64,000 nt of DNA from Rhodanobacter thiooxydans. Its GTDB lineage: Bacteria > Pseudomonadota > Gammaproteobacteria > Xanthomonadales > Rhodanobacteraceae. Below, one piece after another: positions 46,105 through 54,698 of this stretch. The notes under the pieces were generated by a model. The model saw nothing but the letters and a program-made list of their open reading frames with translations. It made no database searches and had not been told where the DNA came from. The position numbers and the translations under genes are program-made. The stretch's first letter is position 1. Each line of letters begins with the position of its first letter. The DNA lies in the NCBI RefSeq assembly GCF_030291135.1, contig NZ_CP127409.1, positions 2,542,001 to 2,606,000 on the forward strand, given 5' to 3'.

Positions 46105-48299
46105 GCCTGCTGCTCGCCGCGGCCATGGCCGCCACCACCGCGCCGGCCTGGCACGACGGCCTTGACTGGCACGGCGTGCACATCGCCATCAGCCGCGACG
46201 CGCAGCACAGCTACACGCTGGCATGGCCGTACGGCCAGCGCGTCATTGCAGCGCAGCCGCTCTCCACGGACACCGCCAGCCCCCTGTTCGACGGCCTGTT
46301 CGCGATGGCGCAGGACGACCTGGCGCAGGATTCGGTCAGCGCGATCCGCGACGGCGCGTTCGACCACGGCCAGCCGATTCCCTGCCAGTGCTTCGTGACC
46401 GGCCTGAAGTGGCCGTACGTGTGGACGCGCGACCTGTCCTACGCGATCGACCTGGGCCTGTGGCGTTTCGACCCCACGCGTTCGCGCAACGGGCTGAAGT
46501 TCAAGCTGTCCGGCGTGCGCGTTCCGTCCGCACCGCAGGGCTTGTACGCGATGCAGGACACCGGCTCCGGCGGCAGCTGGCCGATCAGCACCGATCGCGT
46601 GGTGTGGTTCCTCGGCGCGCGCCACCTGCTCGATGACAAGGCCTTTGCCGCCGATGTGTACAAGGCGCTGGGCAATACGCTGGCACAGGATCGCCTGTAC
46701 GCGTTCGACGCCGCGTTCGGCCTGTACCGCGGCGAGACCTCGTTCCTCGACTGGCGCGAGCAGAGCTACCCCGCATGGACGGCGGACCAGGTCACCTTCA
46801 TCGCGCAGTCCTTTGCGCTGTCCACCAACGTGTTGCACTACCAGGCGCTGCAGCTGGCCGCGAGCCTGGCCGATGCCCACCACGACGCGAAAGCCGCTGC
46901 CGCTTACCGCACCAGCGCGGCGGCGCTGAAGGACGCGATCAACGCCCACTTCTGGCGCGCCGATCGCGGCATGTACATGAGCTACATCGGCGGCGATGGC
47001 ACGCCTTACGACAGCTACGACCTGCTCGGCATCGCGCTGGCGGTCGACAGCGGCGTGGCCGACGGCGAGCGCGCGCGGCAGGCGCTGGCGAACTACCCGG
47101 CCTGGCCCGCGGGCAGCCCGGTGATCTGGCCCGAGCGTTCCGACCAGCCGATCTACCACAACCGCGCGATCTGGCCGTTCGTCAGCGCGTACGCGCTGCG
47201 CGCCGCGCGCACGACGGAGCAGCCCGCACGCATCGCGCACGAAATCGAATCGGTGATGCGCGGCGCCGCGCTGTACGGTTCCAACATGGAGAACTACGAG
47301 CTGCTCACCCAGGGCCAGCACGTGGACGAGGGCAAGCTCAGCGGCCCGGTGGTGAATTCGCCACGCCAGCTGTGGTCGGTGGCGGCCTATCTCGCGGTGG
47401 TCACCGAAGGCGTGTTCGGCCTCGACGAAGACGGCAGCGTGCAACCGAAACTGCCGACCTCGCTGGTACCGATGCTGTTCGGCCAGCGCCACGCGATTAC
47501 GCTCGACCTGCGCAACCGCCGGATCACCCTGCAGCTTCCGGAAAACTACACCGGCAACCTGCTCGTCGCCGGCCGCACCGCCACGCGCGGCACGGCCACC
47601 ACGGTGATGCTGAAGGCGGTGCAGGTGCCGGACCCGCCGCTGCGCACCGACGCGCCGCTGTACGCACCCGTCGCCCCCGCCGCACCGCTGGCGCGAGCCG
47701 ATGGCGACGGCTGGAAGATCACGACCGACGGCAAGGTGCGGCTCTACCTCAACGGCCAGGCCTACGGCAGCGTCGACGGTGACGGCCACCTCGCGCGGCA
47801 AGCCGGCCTAGCCTGCCTCAGCGCAACGCGCGTGGATGCACACGGCCTGGAATCACTGCACAGCCCCGCCACCTGCGTGGGCGAGGTAACGAAAGTCACC
47901 GGCAACTGGCCGCGCACGTGGACGGCACCGGCCAGCGGCAACTATCGCGTCGCGCTCGACTACGCGAACGACCACGGCCCGATCAACACCGGCATCACTG
48001 CCGCAGTGAAGATGCTGGTGATCCGCTGCGACGGCAGCGACGAGCAGCGCCTGCCGATCGTGATGCCGCACAGTGTGCGTACGCAGCAGTCCACCTGGGG
48101 CAGCTTCACCGCGAAAGCCGGCAGCACCTGCCACTTCGCCCTCGACGACGGATTCAACATGAGCTACCTCGCCCACTTCGCCCACTACACCGCTGACAAT
48201 GGCAGCGACGGCAACGGCGGCAGCAGCGGCCCGCTGAACCAGGCCGAGGTGCATGCCCTGCTGGTCGCGCCGCTCGCCACCGACCGGGGCACGCCATGA
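46098..48299 (+). CDS. Six-hairpin glycosidase-like enzyme
   Basis: The 733-residue product begins MLSLLLAAAMAATTAPAW, a hydrophobic start without basic n-region. The body is an (alpha/alpha)6 glycosidase: LKWPYVWTRDLSYAIDLGLW, SYPAWTADQVTFIAQSFALS, VIWPERSDQPIYHNRAIWPF, YGSNMENYELLTQGQHVDEG. A C-terminal beta domain follows (TWTAPASGNYRVALDYANDH), possibly sugar-binding. It may release glucose or trim branches (glucoamylase/debranching-like), but I cannot fix the GH family. The gene follows operator copy 3, and its stop overlaps the transporter ATG (ATGA). Confidence 0.75.
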   Translation: MLSLLLAAAMAATTAPAWHDGLDWHGVHIAISRDAQHSYTLAWPYGQRVIAAQPLSTDTASPLFDGLFAMAQDDLAQDSVSAIRDGAFDHGQPIPCQCFVTGLKWPYVWTRDLSYAIDLGLWRFDPTRSRNGLKFKLSGVRVPSAPQGLYAMQDTGSGGSWPISTDRVVWFLGARHLLDDKAFAADVYKALGNTLAQDRLYAFDAAFGLYRGETSFLDWREQSYPAWTADQVTFIAQSFALSTNVLHYQALQLAASLADAHHDAKAAAAYRTSAAALKDAINAHFWRADRGMYMSYIGGDGTPYDSYDLLGIALAVDSGVADGERARQALANYPAWPAGSPVIWPERSDQPIYHNRAIWPFVSAYALRAARTTEQPARIAHEIESVMRGAALYGSNMENYELLTQGQHVDEGKLSGPVVNSPRQLWSVAAYLAVVTEGVFGLDEDGSVQPKLPTSLVPMLFGQRHAITLDLRNRRITLQLPENYTGNLLVAGRTATRGTATTVMLKAVQVPDPPLRTDAPLYAPVAPAAPLARADGDGWKITTDGKVRLYLNGQAYGSVDGDGHLARQAGLACLSATRVDAHGLESLHSPATCVGEVTKVTGNWPRTWTAPASGNYRVALDYANDHGPINTGITAAVKMLVIRCDGSDEQRLPIVMPHSVRTQQSTWGSFTAKAGSTCHFALDDGFNMSYLAHFAHYTADNGSDGNGGSSGPLNQAEVHALLVAPLATDRGTP

Positions 48300-49783
48300 A
48301 GGACGGCACGGCCTTGCGCGCCAAACCCGAGCTGTCGTTCTGGCAGATCTGGCACATGTGCTTCGGCTTCCTCGGCATCCAGTTCGGCTTCGCGCTGCAG
48401 AACGCCAACGTCAGCCGGATCTTCCAGACGCTGGGCGCGAACGTGGACCAGATCCCGGTGCTGTGGATCGCCGCGCCGTTCACCGGGCTGATCGTGCAGC
48501 CGCTCATCGGCTATTTCTCCGACCGTACCTGGAACCGCTTCGGCCGGCGCCGGCCGTACTTCTTCGCCGGCGCGGTGCTGGCCACGCTGGCGCTGCTGGC
48601 GATGCCGAACTCACCCACGCTGTGGCTCGCGGCGGGCCTGCTGTGGATCATGGATGCCTCGTTCAACGTGTCGATGGAGCCGTTCCGCGCCTTCGTCGGC
48701 GACCAGCTGCCGCCGAAGCAGCGGCCGCTGGGCTACGCGATGCAAAGTGTGTTCATCGGCGTGGGCGCGGTGGTCGCCTCGTTCCTGCCCTACGTGCTCA
48801 CCCACTTCGGCGTGGCCAACACCGCGCCGGCCGGCGAAGTGCCGCACTCGGTGAAGTACGCCTTCTACGCCGGCGCGTTCGTGCTGCTTGGCGCGATGCT
48901 GTGGACCATCCTCGGTACCCGCGAGTACCCGCCGGAGCAACTGGAGTCGTTCTCCGACAACCGCGTCGAAGAGGCGCCCGGCAGCGTTGCCGGCGCGTGG
49001 AAGATCGGCACGCTGTTCCTGGTGCTGGGGCTGGTGCTGCTGGGCCTGATCGGCCAGTTCGCGCTGGAGAAAGAGCTGTACCTGCTGGCCGGTGGCCTGG
49101 CCGGCTTCGGCGCACTGTTCGTGTGGCTCAGCCAAACCCGCAGCAACGGCGCGCTGCGCCACATCATGGGCGACCTGCACGGCATGCCGCTGCCGATGCG
49201 CCGGCTGAACTGGGTGCAGTTCTTCTCCTGGTTCGCGATGTTCGCCATGTGGATCAACACCACCTCGGCGGTGTCGCAAACCTTCTACGGCTCCAGCGAC
49301 ACCACCTCGGTTGCCTACAACGAGGGCGCCAACTGGGCCGGCGTGCTGATGGGCACTTACAACGGCGTGGGCGTGCTGGCCGCGATCCTGATCCCGCTGC
49401 TGGTGCGCGCCTGCGGGCTGCGCATGAGCCACCTGGTCAATCTGTGGCTGGGCGGGCTCGGCCTGCTGTCGTTCCTGGTGATCCGCGACCCGCACTGGCT
49501 GATCGCCTCGATGGTGGGTGTGGGCTTCGCCTGGGCTTCGATCCTCTCGCTGCCCTACGCGATGCTGTCGGACAATCTGCCGGCGGCGAAGATGGGCGTG
49601 TACATGGGCATCTTCAATTTCTTCATTGTGATCCCGCAGCTGCTCGCCGCCAGCGTGCTGGGCGTGCTGCTGAAACTGTTCTTCCACAACCAGCCGATCT
49701 GGGCGCTGGGCCTGGGCGGCGTGAGCCTGCTGATCGCCGGGCTGTGCACGCTGCGCGTGCCGAAGCCCGAGACCACCGCGTAA
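48296..49783 (+). CDS. MFS sugar transporter (maltose/sucrose type)
   Basis: The 495-residue inner-membrane protein has about 12 hydrophobic segments. Its start SFWQIWHMCFGFLGIQFGFA, then NANVSRIFQTLGA and GYFSDRTWNRFGRRRPYFFA, belongs to the SLC45/GPH-like branch of the major facilitator superfamily, which includes maltose transporters of Caulobacter and Xanthomonas. The conserved D..W...GRRRP loop between helices 2 and 3 is intact. Proton-coupled uptake of maltose or short dextrins is inferred from family and context. Confidence 0.88.
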   Translation: MKDGTALRAKPELSFWQIWHMCFGFLGIQFGFALQNANVSRIFQTLGANVDQIPVLWIAAPFTGLIVQPLIGYFSDRTWNRFGRRRPYFFAGAVLATLALLAMPNSPTLWLAAGLLWIMDASFNVSMEPFRAFVGDQLPPKQRPLGYAMQSVFIGVGAVVASFLPYVLTHFGVANTAPAGEVPHSVKYAFYAGAFVLLGAMLWTILGTREYPPEQLESFSDNRVEEAPGSVAGAWKIGTLFLVLGLVLLGLIGQFALEKELYLLAGGLAGFGALFVWLSQTRSNGALRHIMGDLHGMPLPMRRLNWVQFFSWFAMFAMWINTTSAVSQTFYGSSDTTSVAYNEGANWAGVLMGTYNGVGVLAAILIPLLVRACGLRMSHLVNLWLGGLGLLSFLVIRDPHWLIASMVGVGFAWASILSLPYAMLSDNLPAAKMGVYMGIFNFFIVIPQLLAASVLGVLLKLFFHNQPIWALGLGGVSLLIAGLCTLRVPKPETTA

Positions 49784-49825
49784 CCGGCGCGCCCGCGCCA
49801 CGTCCCGCTCCACGGAACCCGAACC

Positions 49826-51514
49826 ATGCCGACGCTCCGCCTGCTTTCCGCCCTCGTCGCCACGCTGGCCTGCGGCCTCGCATACGCGGCCACGCCGGGC
49901 GGGGCGCCCGAATTCGTCGGCACCGACGCGCCGTTCGCCTCCAACGCGATCTACTTCGTGATGACCGATCGCTTCGTCAACGGCGACCCGTCGAACGACC
50001 ACCGCGACCAGGGCGGCGCGCACCGCACCTTCGACATCCCGGTGCCCGGCGCGCCCAAGGGCGAAAGCGCGAACATCGGCTACCTCGGCGGCGACTTCAA
50101 GGGCGTGCTGGACAATGCCGGCTACATCCGCGGCATGGGCTTTGGCGCGGTGTGGATCACCCCGATCGTGGACAACCCCGACGAGGCGTTCACCGGCGGC
50201 GACCCGGTGAGCTGGGGCTCGAAGTTCACCGACCGCGGCAAGACTGGCTTCCACGGCTACTGGGGCGTCAACTTCTACAAGCTCGACGAGCACCTGCCCA
50301 GCAAGAACCTCGACTTCCGCCAGTTCACCACGGCGATGCACCGCTCGGGGCTGAAGGTGGTGCAGGACATCGTGGCCAACCACGGTTCGCCCGCCTTCAG
50401 CATGCCGGTGCGCCAGCCGCAGTTCGGCCAGATTTTCGACAAGGACGGCAAGCTCGTCGCCGACGAACAGAACCTGCCGCCATACCAGCTCGATCCCGCA
50501 CGCAACCCGCTGCACCGCTTCTACCACGCCTACGACGACCTGGTGCAGCTGTCCAACAACGACGACCAGAGCCCGGCCGTGCTCGATTACTTCGTCGGCG
50601 CCTACACGCAGTGGGCCGACCAGGGTGCCGACGCCTTCCGCATCGACACCATCAGCCACATGTCCACCACGTTCTGGAAGCAGTTCAGCGCGCGCATCCG
50701 CGCGAAGCATCCGGGCTTCTTCATGTTCGGCGAGGCGTTCGACTACAGCCCCGACAACATCGGCCAGTACACCTGGCCGCAGAACGGCGCCATCAGCGTG
50801 CTCGACTTCCCGCTGCGCGGGCGCATCGCCGAAGTGTTCGAGCACCCCGGCAGCGACTACGCCCACCTGCTCGACCGTCTGTATCTCACCAACGGCCCGT
50901 ACCAGAATCCATACGAACTGGTCACCTTCTACGACAACCACGACATGGCCCGCCTCGCCGCCAGCGACAACGGCTTCATCGACGCCAACAACTGGCTGTT
51001 CACCGCCCGCGGCATCCCCGCCATCTACTACGGCTCGGAAACCGGCTTCGAGCGCGGCAAGGCCGAGCACCAGGGCAACCGCAACTACTACGGCCAGCAA
51101 CGCATCGACGCCGCGCCGCAAAGCCCGATCTACCAGCAGCTCAAGCGCATCGCCCAGCTGCGCGAGAAGACCCCGGCGCTGCAGCGCGGCCTGATGCTGC
51201 CGGTCCATTTCGCCGGCAACCAGGCCGCGTTCTACCGCGTGTACCAGCAAGGCGACACCCACCAGATCGCACTGGTGCTGCTCAACAAGGGCGATACCAC
51301 CGCGTCATTCGACATCGCCGACTACCTGCAGCCCGGCCACTGGACACCGGCGCTCGGCGGCGCCGCGATCGACGTGGCCGAAGGCGGCAGCCTGCACGCC
51401 AGCGTCCCTGCACATGACGTGCAGGTCTACCTGCTGGATGCCACGGCAAAGCGCGCGGACCTGGTGGCGGAGCTGACGCGGCTGATGCAGGAGCGGGGGC
51501 ATCCGGCGCACTGA
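49826..51514 (+). CDS. Secreted GH13 alpha-amylase (cyclodextrinase/CGTase-like)
   Basis: The 562-residue precursor has a signal peptide (LLSALVATLACGLAYA). GH13 motifs: FVMTDRFVNGDPSNDH, VQDIVANHGSPAF, ADAFRIDTISHM (nucleophile Asp), FFMFGEAFDYS (acid/base Glu), FYDNHDMARL. The N-terminal NGDPSNDHRDQGG calcium-site-like loop resembles CGTases and related amylases. It closes the operon that starts with the six-hairpin glycosidase. Integron-like cassettes begin about 150 bases downstream. Confidence 0.92.
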   Translation: MPTLRLLSALVATLACGLAYAATPGGAPEFVGTDAPFASNAIYFVMTDRFVNGDPSNDHRDQGGAHRTFDIPVPGAPKGESANIGYLGGDFKGVLDNAGYIRGMGFGAVWITPIVDNPDEAFTGGDPVSWGSKFTDRGKTGFHGYWGVNFYKLDEHLPSKNLDFRQFTTAMHRSGLKVVQDIVANHGSPAFSMPVRQPQFGQIFDKDGKLVADEQNLPPYQLDPARNPLHRFYHAYDDLVQLSNNDDQSPAVLDYFVGAYTQWADQGADAFRIDTISHMSTTFWKQFSARIRAKHPGFFMFGEAFDYSPDNIGQYTWPQNGAISVLDFPLRGRIAEVFEHPGSDYAHLLDRLYLTNGPYQNPYELVTFYDNHDMARLAASDNGFIDANNWLFTARGIPAIYYGSETGFERGKAEHQGNRNYYGQQRIDAAPQSPIYQQLKRIAQLREKTPALQRGLMLPVHFAGNQAAFYRVYQQGDTHQIALVLLNKGDTTASFDIADYLQPGHWTPALGGAAIDVAEGGSLHASVPAHDVQVYLLDATAKRADLVAELTRLMQERGHPAH

Positions 51515-51665
51515 TCCAACCGATTCAATACTGCGGGATCAGGCAACCGGATCAGGTGGCAACAAGAAGCTGATAGATTGATTTTTCAGGCTTGGCGCAA
51601 CGATGCGTGCCTCGATGGCATGGGGTAGGCTGCGGGATTAGACTGCGCTTTGAAATCTACTTAGC

Positions 51666-51672
51666 GTTAGGC
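51666..51672 (+). other. Integron recombination core site ahead of cassette 1
   Basis: GTTAGGC, the canonical GTTRRRY insertion core, sits three bases before the ATG of the HEPN-like gene, with CTTAGC just upstream. I cannot define the matching 5' arm, so it may be an attC remnant or an attI-type site. Confidence 0.55.
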
Positions 51673-51675
51673 AGC

Positions 51676-52131
51676 ATGGACAGTGCTATGCCCGTCGAAG
51701 AACCATCGCTTAGCCATGCGCAAATCCAAGCTGAAGTGTGGAAGCGACTTGAGAAATACAAGGCGCTCAATTTCTTCGAGCAATTTGCAATGTTCATGGG
51801 TCTAGCCCAAGCCTTCGAGATCAGCCTTAAGCAACTTCTCCATCGCAAATACGGTGTGGAATTTGAGAGCCTCGAACGCACCACTCTAGGTCAGGCAGCG
51901 CACCAGTTAAAAGATCGTGGTCTACGCCCGGACTTCTGTGCGCTGCTAGACAGCGTTGTGAGCTATCGCAATCACATCGCTCACTCTCTTCTCGCCAACC
52001 AAATCATGCTCCAGTCATTGGGTGTTGGTGATGCGTGCTTCGAGCACCGAGAGCTTGAGAAGGGCATTTTCGAGTTGGAGCAGCTTTGGCTTCTCTTTGA
52101 ATGGACGGAAAAGCCCAATGCTTGGGGCTGA
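51676..52131 (+). CDS. Cassette 1: HEPN-like protein
   Basis: The 151-residue soluble helical protein has LNFFEQFAMFMGLAQAFEIS and LLDSVVSYRNHIAHSLLANQ. R98-NHIA-H103 matches the R-x4-6-H motif of HEPN domains, many of which are RNases in toxin-antitoxin and defence systems. The gene starts 3 bases after an integron core site and ends 9 bases before an attC-like site, the usual cassette layout. Its base composition is AT-richer than the chromosome around it. RNase activity is inference. Confidence 0.65.
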   Translation: MDSAMPVEEPSLSHAQIQAEVWKRLEKYKALNFFEQFAMFMGLAQAFEISLKQLLHRKYGVEFESLERTTLGQAAHQLKDRGLRPDFCALLDSVVSYRNHIAHSLLANQIMLQSLGVGDACFEHRELEKGIFELEQLWLLFEWTEKPNAWG

Positions 52132-52140
52132 AGGCTTGAT

Positions 52141-52197
52141 GTCTAACAGTCCATTTCAATTGGATGGCTGCGCCGCCGCTCAATTCAAGCCTTAGGC
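52141..52197 (+). other. attC-like site between cassettes 1 and 2
   Basis: It begins GTCTAAC (RYYYAAC) and ends CTCAATTCAAGCCTTAGGC, closely following the classical attC end CTTAACTCAAGCGTTAGRY; the final core is CTTAGGC instead of GTTAGGC. The 57-bp length and imperfect dyad symmetry suit a short attC. Confidence 0.7.
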
Positions 52198-52201
52198 CGG
52201 T

Positions 52202-52597
52202 ATGTTCAAAGATGCTTCTAACTGCGGAATTGTGGCTACGGAGTACTCGCCAAGGTATCGCCGCTTCTCGCTCACACTCCAACCACAGGACGGTGGGCCC
52301 GAATTCCGTGTCGGCTTCACAGACGTAGCAGCCTATCGGTTCGACAACTTTTGCTCAGATGTCATCGTCACGGTCAGTCCAACTCCACTCGGCGTCATCG
52401 TCGCTAACGACTGGCAACAATTTCTCGTAGCCGATCAATCCGGCCTTTGGCCAGGCCCACTACCCCGGCCCCACTCAGTAGTTGCTGTGGCATCACGCTT
52501 GGACCTTCGTGGTTTTACGATCTCCCTGGCCTCAGGAGCGTGCGCGTGGGCAATAAGCAAAGATTTCGTGCTACTAGGCCGTCGAGCGCGCGCCTAA
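52202..52597 (+). CDS. Cassette 2: hypothetical protein
   Basis: The 131-residue product has no signal peptide and looks beta-rich (RRFSLTLQPQDGGPEFRVGF, RLDLRGFTISLASGACAWAI). I recognise no family, which is normal for integron cassettes. The ATG lies 4 bases after the preceding core, and its TAA stop is part of the next attC site (GCCTAAC at 52593-52599). The frame, the short leader and the stop inside attC support a real cassette gene. Confidence 0.6.
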   Translation: MFKDASNCGIVATEYSPRYRRFSLTLQPQDGGPEFRVGFTDVAAYRFDNFCSDVIVTVSPTPLGVIVANDWQQFLVADQSGLWPGPLPRPHSVVAVASRLDLRGFTISLASGACAWAISKDFVLLGRRARA

Positions 52598-52652
52598 CCA
52601 CCCACGCAAGTGGGCGTGCGCATCACGCACGGTTTAATTCAGGCGCTAGGCG
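52593..52652 (+). other. attC-like site between cassettes 2 and 3
   Basis: It starts GCCTAAC (52593-52599) and ends GGTTTAATTCAGGCGCTAGGC, which aligns with the classical attC end GGCTTAACTCAAGCGTTAGRY. The final core is GCTAGGC (52646-52652). Length is 60 bp. Confidence 0.72.
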
Positions 52653-52700
52653 GCAAAAGGCGTCATGGACATTTTCTACTTTCCAATCGCGGGGACACAG

Positions 52701-53618
52701 ATGAGACGCCTTCTTCTGGTTGCACTACTCGCAATCTCGTTCACGGCCAGCGCCATCGTCATTCGTAGCGACGTCAACGATGCCGAGTATCGAGTCCCGG
52801 CTTCGGCATTCCCCGCGCTGGTCGACATGCCGGGTGAGGGGCACGGTGTCCTGATTGCGCCTCGGTGGGTGTTAACCGCAGCGCACGCGGCGCCCATGCA
52901 AATGGAAGGCATGGAACACGAAGTATCCATCGGCGGTGTGGCGCGCAAGGTCAAACGTGTCATCACCTATCCCGGCTACAAGAAGCTGCCCAACCCGTTG
53001 GTCGAGGAAGCCCTGGCATCTGGCGATCTCTCCAGGGTGCACGCATTTCTTGCATCATCCGATGACATCGCGCTGATCGAACTTGCATCGCCGGTGACGG
53101 ATGTGATTCCTGCGCCTCTCTATCGCGGGAACAAGGAAGCGGGGATGACCGTGCAGCTCGTGGGCAAGGGCGCCACCGGCAATGGCGTCGATGGCCAGGA
53201 TCCCCACAGCCCGCATCGGACTGTGCTGCGCCGTGCCTTCAACGTGATCGAAGGTGCCGACGCGCGCTATGTCTGGTATCGCTTTGACCCGCCGCCATCC
53301 GCCTTGCCGCTTGAAGGCATCACGGGGAGCGGCGACAGCGGCGGCCCCTTGTTCATCGAGAACGGGGATTCAAGGCAACTCGTCGGCCTGGCCTCCTGGG
53401 GCAAGTATCCGGCAGGCCATCCATTCTGGGGCAGATGGGCACCGGGTCGCCAATTCGTGGAAGGTCTCTATGGCGAAATCCTGTACGGCGTCCGCGTCTC
53501 ACGCTACATCCGATGGATAGATGGCGTGATATCAGGGCCCGCGAATGCTCATACCGGGCTTCAGCCGGCGGAGGGTGGCAACGCCGCGGGAGACTCCCCT
53601 TCGCCCCCAGGTGCGTAA
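52701..53618 (+). CDS. Cassette 3: secreted trypsin-like serine protease
   Basis: The 305-residue precursor from the ATG at 52701, after GGGGA, has a signal peptide (RRLLLVALLAISFTASA). The S1 triad is complete: His62 in LTAAHA, Asp122 in SSDDIALIEL, Ser213 in GSGDSGGP. An ATG at 52665 is in frame, 13 bases past the attC core, but adds residues before the signal peptide. The gene directly follows an attC-like site, so it is probably the third cassette or the chromosomal gene at the array edge; I see no attC after it. The tail beyond the protease domain is Gly/Pro-rich. Confidence 0.8.
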   Translation: MRRLLLVALLAISFTASAIVIRSDVNDAEYRVPASAFPALVDMPGEGHGVLIAPRWVLTAAHAAPMQMEGMEHEVSIGGVARKVKRVITYPGYKKLPNPLVEEALASGDLSRVHAFLASSDDIALIELASPVTDVIPAPLYRGNKEAGMTVQLVGKGATGNGVDGQDPHSPHRTVLRRAFNVIEGADARYVWYRFDPPPSALPLEGITGSGDSGGPLFIENGDSRQLVGLASWGKYPAGHPFWGRWAPGRQFVEGLYGEILYGVRVSRYIRWIDGVISGPANAHTGLQPAEGGNAAGDSPSPPGA

Positions 53619-53700
53619 CGCTTTGCGCCTCGACGCCTGCAGCATCGAATATCGCCGGACCACGTTTCACCCACACACCAGGCACTCGCGGGAGACCCCG

Positions 53701-54267
53701 TTGCCCGTCATCCGACCAGCCACTCCCAGTGACGCAGAACCGCTCTCGCGGCTTGCCGAAGCGACCTTCCGCAGCACCTTCGGCGCGGCGAATACGCGCG
53801 AAGACATGGACCTCCACTGCCGCACCAGTTACGGCGCGGCAATCCAGTCAGGTGAGATTGCCGACCCGCGTATGCTGACCCTGCTGAGCGATGGCGATGA
53901 AGGGCTGGTCGGGTTTGCCCAGCTGCGCTGGGGTGATGCTCCGAAATGTGTCGCGGCCGAATCCCCGGGCGAGATCCAACGGCTGTATGTTGCCGATGCG
54001 TGGCATGGCAAGGGCATCGCGCAGGGCCTCATGCACGCCTGCACCGAAGCATTGCAGGCACGCGGCTCGGACGTGGCCTGGCTGGGCGTATGGGAGCACA
54101 ACCCGAGGGCAATCTCGTTCTACCGGAAGTGTGGCTTCGTCGAGGTCGGCGACCATGTTTTTCCGCTGGGCAGCGATCCGCAGCGGGATATCGTCATGGC
54201 ACGATCCATCGCAGGCGCACCGTCGAACATCACACCACAACGCGAGACATCGGGAGAACGACGATGA
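53701..54267 (+). CDS. GNAT-family N-acetyltransferase
   Basis: A TTG at 53701, after GCGGGAG, gives 188 residues beginning with the typical VIRPATPSDAEPLSRLAEAT. The acetyl-CoA-binding motif A is EIQRLYVADAWHGKGIAQGL (R/Q-x-x-G-x-G/A pattern), followed by the WLGVWEHNPRAISFYRKCGF motif common in RimI-like enzymes. The acceptor is unknown. Its stop overlaps the next ATG (ATGA). No ATG in frame gives a better start; the open frame reaches back to 53545 without similarity. Confidence 0.82.
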   Translation: MPVIRPATPSDAEPLSRLAEATFRSTFGAANTREDMDLHCRTSYGAAIQSGEIADPRMLTLLSDGDEGLVGFAQLRWGDAPKCVAAESPGEIQRLYVADAWHGKGIAQGLMHACTEALQARGSDVAWLGVWEHNPRAISFYRKCGFVEVGDHVFPLGSDPQRDIVMARSIAGAPSNITPQRETSGERR

Positions 54268-54611
54268 ACTACAGAGGCAGCTGCCACTGCGGCAGGGTGG
54301 CATTCGAGGTGGAAGGCGAGATCGGGGAGGCGCTGGCGTGCAACTGCTCGATCTGCCAGCGCAAGGGTTCGCTGCTGTGGTTCGTTCCGCGCGAGAAACT
54401 TCACCTGCTCTCGCCCGAGGACGCGGCCAGCAGCTACACGTTCAACCAGCACGCCATCAGGCACCGCTTCTGCCCGGTCTGCGGCATGCATCCGTACGGC
54501 GAAGGCACGGATCCGAAGGGCAACGCGATGGCCGCGATCAACATCCGCTGCATCGAGGACATCGAGCTTTCGGCCATCCCGGTGCGGCAGTACGATGGCC
54601 GTTCGCGATGA
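54264..54611 (+). CDS. GFA-family (glutathione-dependent formaldehyde-activating-like) protein
   Basis: The 115-residue protein has the zinc motifs of the GFA/CENP-V fold: GSCHCGRVAFEVEG, CNCSICQRKGS and FCPVCGMHPYGEG. Despite the name, most members have no proven enzymatic role. The start is fixed by the ATGA overlap with the acetyltransferase gene and an upstream GGGAGAA ribosome site. Confidence 0.9.
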   Translation: MNYRGSCHCGRVAFEVEGEIGEALACNCSICQRKGSLLWFVPREKLHLLSPEDAASSYTFNQHAIRHRFCPVCGMHPYGEGTDPKGNAMAAINIRCIEDIELSAIPVRQYDGRSR

Positions 54612-54698
54612 AATGGCCGGGCCGGCCCCTGCTTCCACGGAACGGCCAGTAGCCGCCCGCGAAGCCATGCACCGCGCACCACACAACGAGGTGAACCC

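Noticed and set aside
48611..51262. An 883-codon open frame antisense to the MFS and GH13 genes
   Set aside because: It mirrors two clear genes and has the Arg/His/Ala-rich composition typical of antisense frames in GC-rich DNA.
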